Assembly: GCF_022869825.1 (NCBI RefSeq)
Contig: NZ_CP094971.1
Location: forward strand, 683,501-747,500
DNA: 64,000 nucleotides
DNA from: Clostridium sp. BJN0001
GTDB lineage: Bacteria > Bacillota > Clostridia > Clostridiales > Clostridiaceae
Direction: 5' to 3'
Translations under genes and position numbers: made by a program
In this document: positions 63,687 to 64,000 of the stretch, one piece after another
Numbering within the stretch: the first letter of the stretch is position 1
Layout of the letters: each line of letters begins with the position of its first letter
Notes under the pieces: model-generated
The model's database searches: none
The model's input: only the letters and a program-made list of their open reading frames with translations
Told to the model about the DNA's origin: nothing

Positions 63687-64000
63687 ATGGAAGGTATCGG
63701 GTTAGAAGTAAATACAAAGCTTGAAATTCAAGGCGAAAAAAAAGGATATAAAAGTATTGTTTTAGATGTTTCAGATGAAAACTTTATGATCAATATTCCA
63801 GTTTCAGATGGAGAGTATATGCTTTTGCATATTGGGGAAGAAGTTGAAATTAACTGCTATTTAGAAAATGGGAGATGTTATAATTTCTTTTCTAAGGTAA
63901 CAGGAAAAGGAAAAGAGAGAAATATTTTATATTATAGATTGAGTACTCCTTTTAACATAAGAAAGATTCAAAGAAGAAATTTCTTTAGAGTTAGTGTTAT
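63687..64000 (+). CDS. ycgR: YcgR/PilZ c-di-GMP receptor, 3' truncated by window edge
   Basis: 104 codons are visible. The N-terminal YcgR-like domain (GLEVNTKLEIQG; YMLLHIGEEVEINCYL) is complete, and the first PilZ motif, RRNFFRV, the c-di-GMP-binding Arg-x3-Arg type segment, is reached at the edge. In Bacillus the homologue (YpfA/DgrA) slows the motor by binding MotA when c-di-GMP is high. TTAGGAGG precedes the ATG. Confidence 0.85.
   Translation, partial: MEGIGLEVNTKLEIQGEKKGYKSIVLDVSDENFMINIPVSDGEYMLLHIGEEVEINCYLENGRCYNFFSKVTGKGKERNILYYRLSTPFNIRKIQRRNFFRVSV

Noticed and set aside
1..64000. CRISPR arrays, insertion sequences, transposases, tRNA or rRNA genes
   Set aside because: No repeat-spacer pattern, transposase-like frame, terminal inverted repeats, or tRNA/rRNA-like sequence was seen.

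Overview
The window is one contiguous, almost gene-packed stretch of a very AT-rich Gram-positive chromosome in which every supported gene lies on the plus strand. Strong GGAGG-type ribosome binding sites, a fused FliR-FlhB, a FliY-type switch protein, CheC/CheD chemotaxis adaptation, a FliW-CsrA pair and DUF115 (Maf-type) flagellin glycosyltransferases together point to a motile Clostridium sensu stricto (solventogenic or saccharolytic clostridia have this gene order). Species cannot be fixed from the sequence alone. No gap between genes exceeds 300 bases; the longest, about 245 bases, lies upstream of flgB and holds a terminator and a candidate promoter.

Layout: (1) 1-9,996: end of fapA, then a chemotaxis set cheW-cheD-cheB-cheR-cheA-cheC-cheY-cheW and the switch genes fliM-fliY, closed by a strong intrinsic terminator. 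(2) 10,007-18,381: late flagellar genes flgM-flgN-flgK-flgL-fliW-csrA-flaG-orf-fliS-fliD-fliT-like, then the major flagellin gene with its own leader and terminator. (3) 18,396-42,231: a roughly 24 kb flagellar glycosylation island. It is bracketed near its ends by two DUF115 motility accessory factors and holds a PseB-like dehydratase, an ATP-grasp enzyme, a FkbM methyltransferase, several glycosyltransferases, a CDP-alcohol phosphotransferase/SGNH/HAD/TarI/TarJ block that looks like CDP-ribitol chemistry, a UDP-GlcNAc 2-epimerase and a nonulosonic-acid trio (PseI, PseF/SpsF, PseG). (4) 42,224-43,379: yjfB and a divergent second flagellin. (5) 43,475-64,000: the early fla operon flgB-flgC-fliE-fliF-fliG-fliH-fliI-fliJ-fliK-flgD-orf-flgE-flbD-motA-motB-fliL-fliO-fliP-fliQ-fliR/flhB-flhA-flhF-flhG, running into a truncated PilZ/YcgR c-di-GMP receptor gene.

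Regulation can be read in part from the sequence. Four sites fit TAAA(or TTAA)-N15-NNCGATAA, a sigma-28 (SigD/FliA) promoter: inside the end of fapA ahead of the che genes, ahead of flgM, ahead of the gene following the flagellin, and ahead of yjfB. A weaker fifth lies ahead of the flagellin gene. The flagellin mRNA leader carries a hairpin with ACAUGGAUGU, an almost exact CsrA-binding consensus, upstream of a GGA-rich Shine-Dalgarno. Since fliW and csrA lie a few kb upstream, this supports the FliW-CsrA-flagellin feedback loop known from Bacillus subtilis.

The most unusual content is in the glycosylation island. A small Rossmann-like domain recurs at the N- or C-terminus of seven otherwise unrelated enzymes. 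A complete-looking CDP-alcohol phosphotransferase sits in a block with TarI- and TarJ-like genes but without a TagF/TarL-type polymerase. The nonulosonic-acid pathway lacks its aminotransferase and N-acetyltransferase. The inference is a flagellin glycan that includes a nonulosonic acid and possibly a phospho-alditol.
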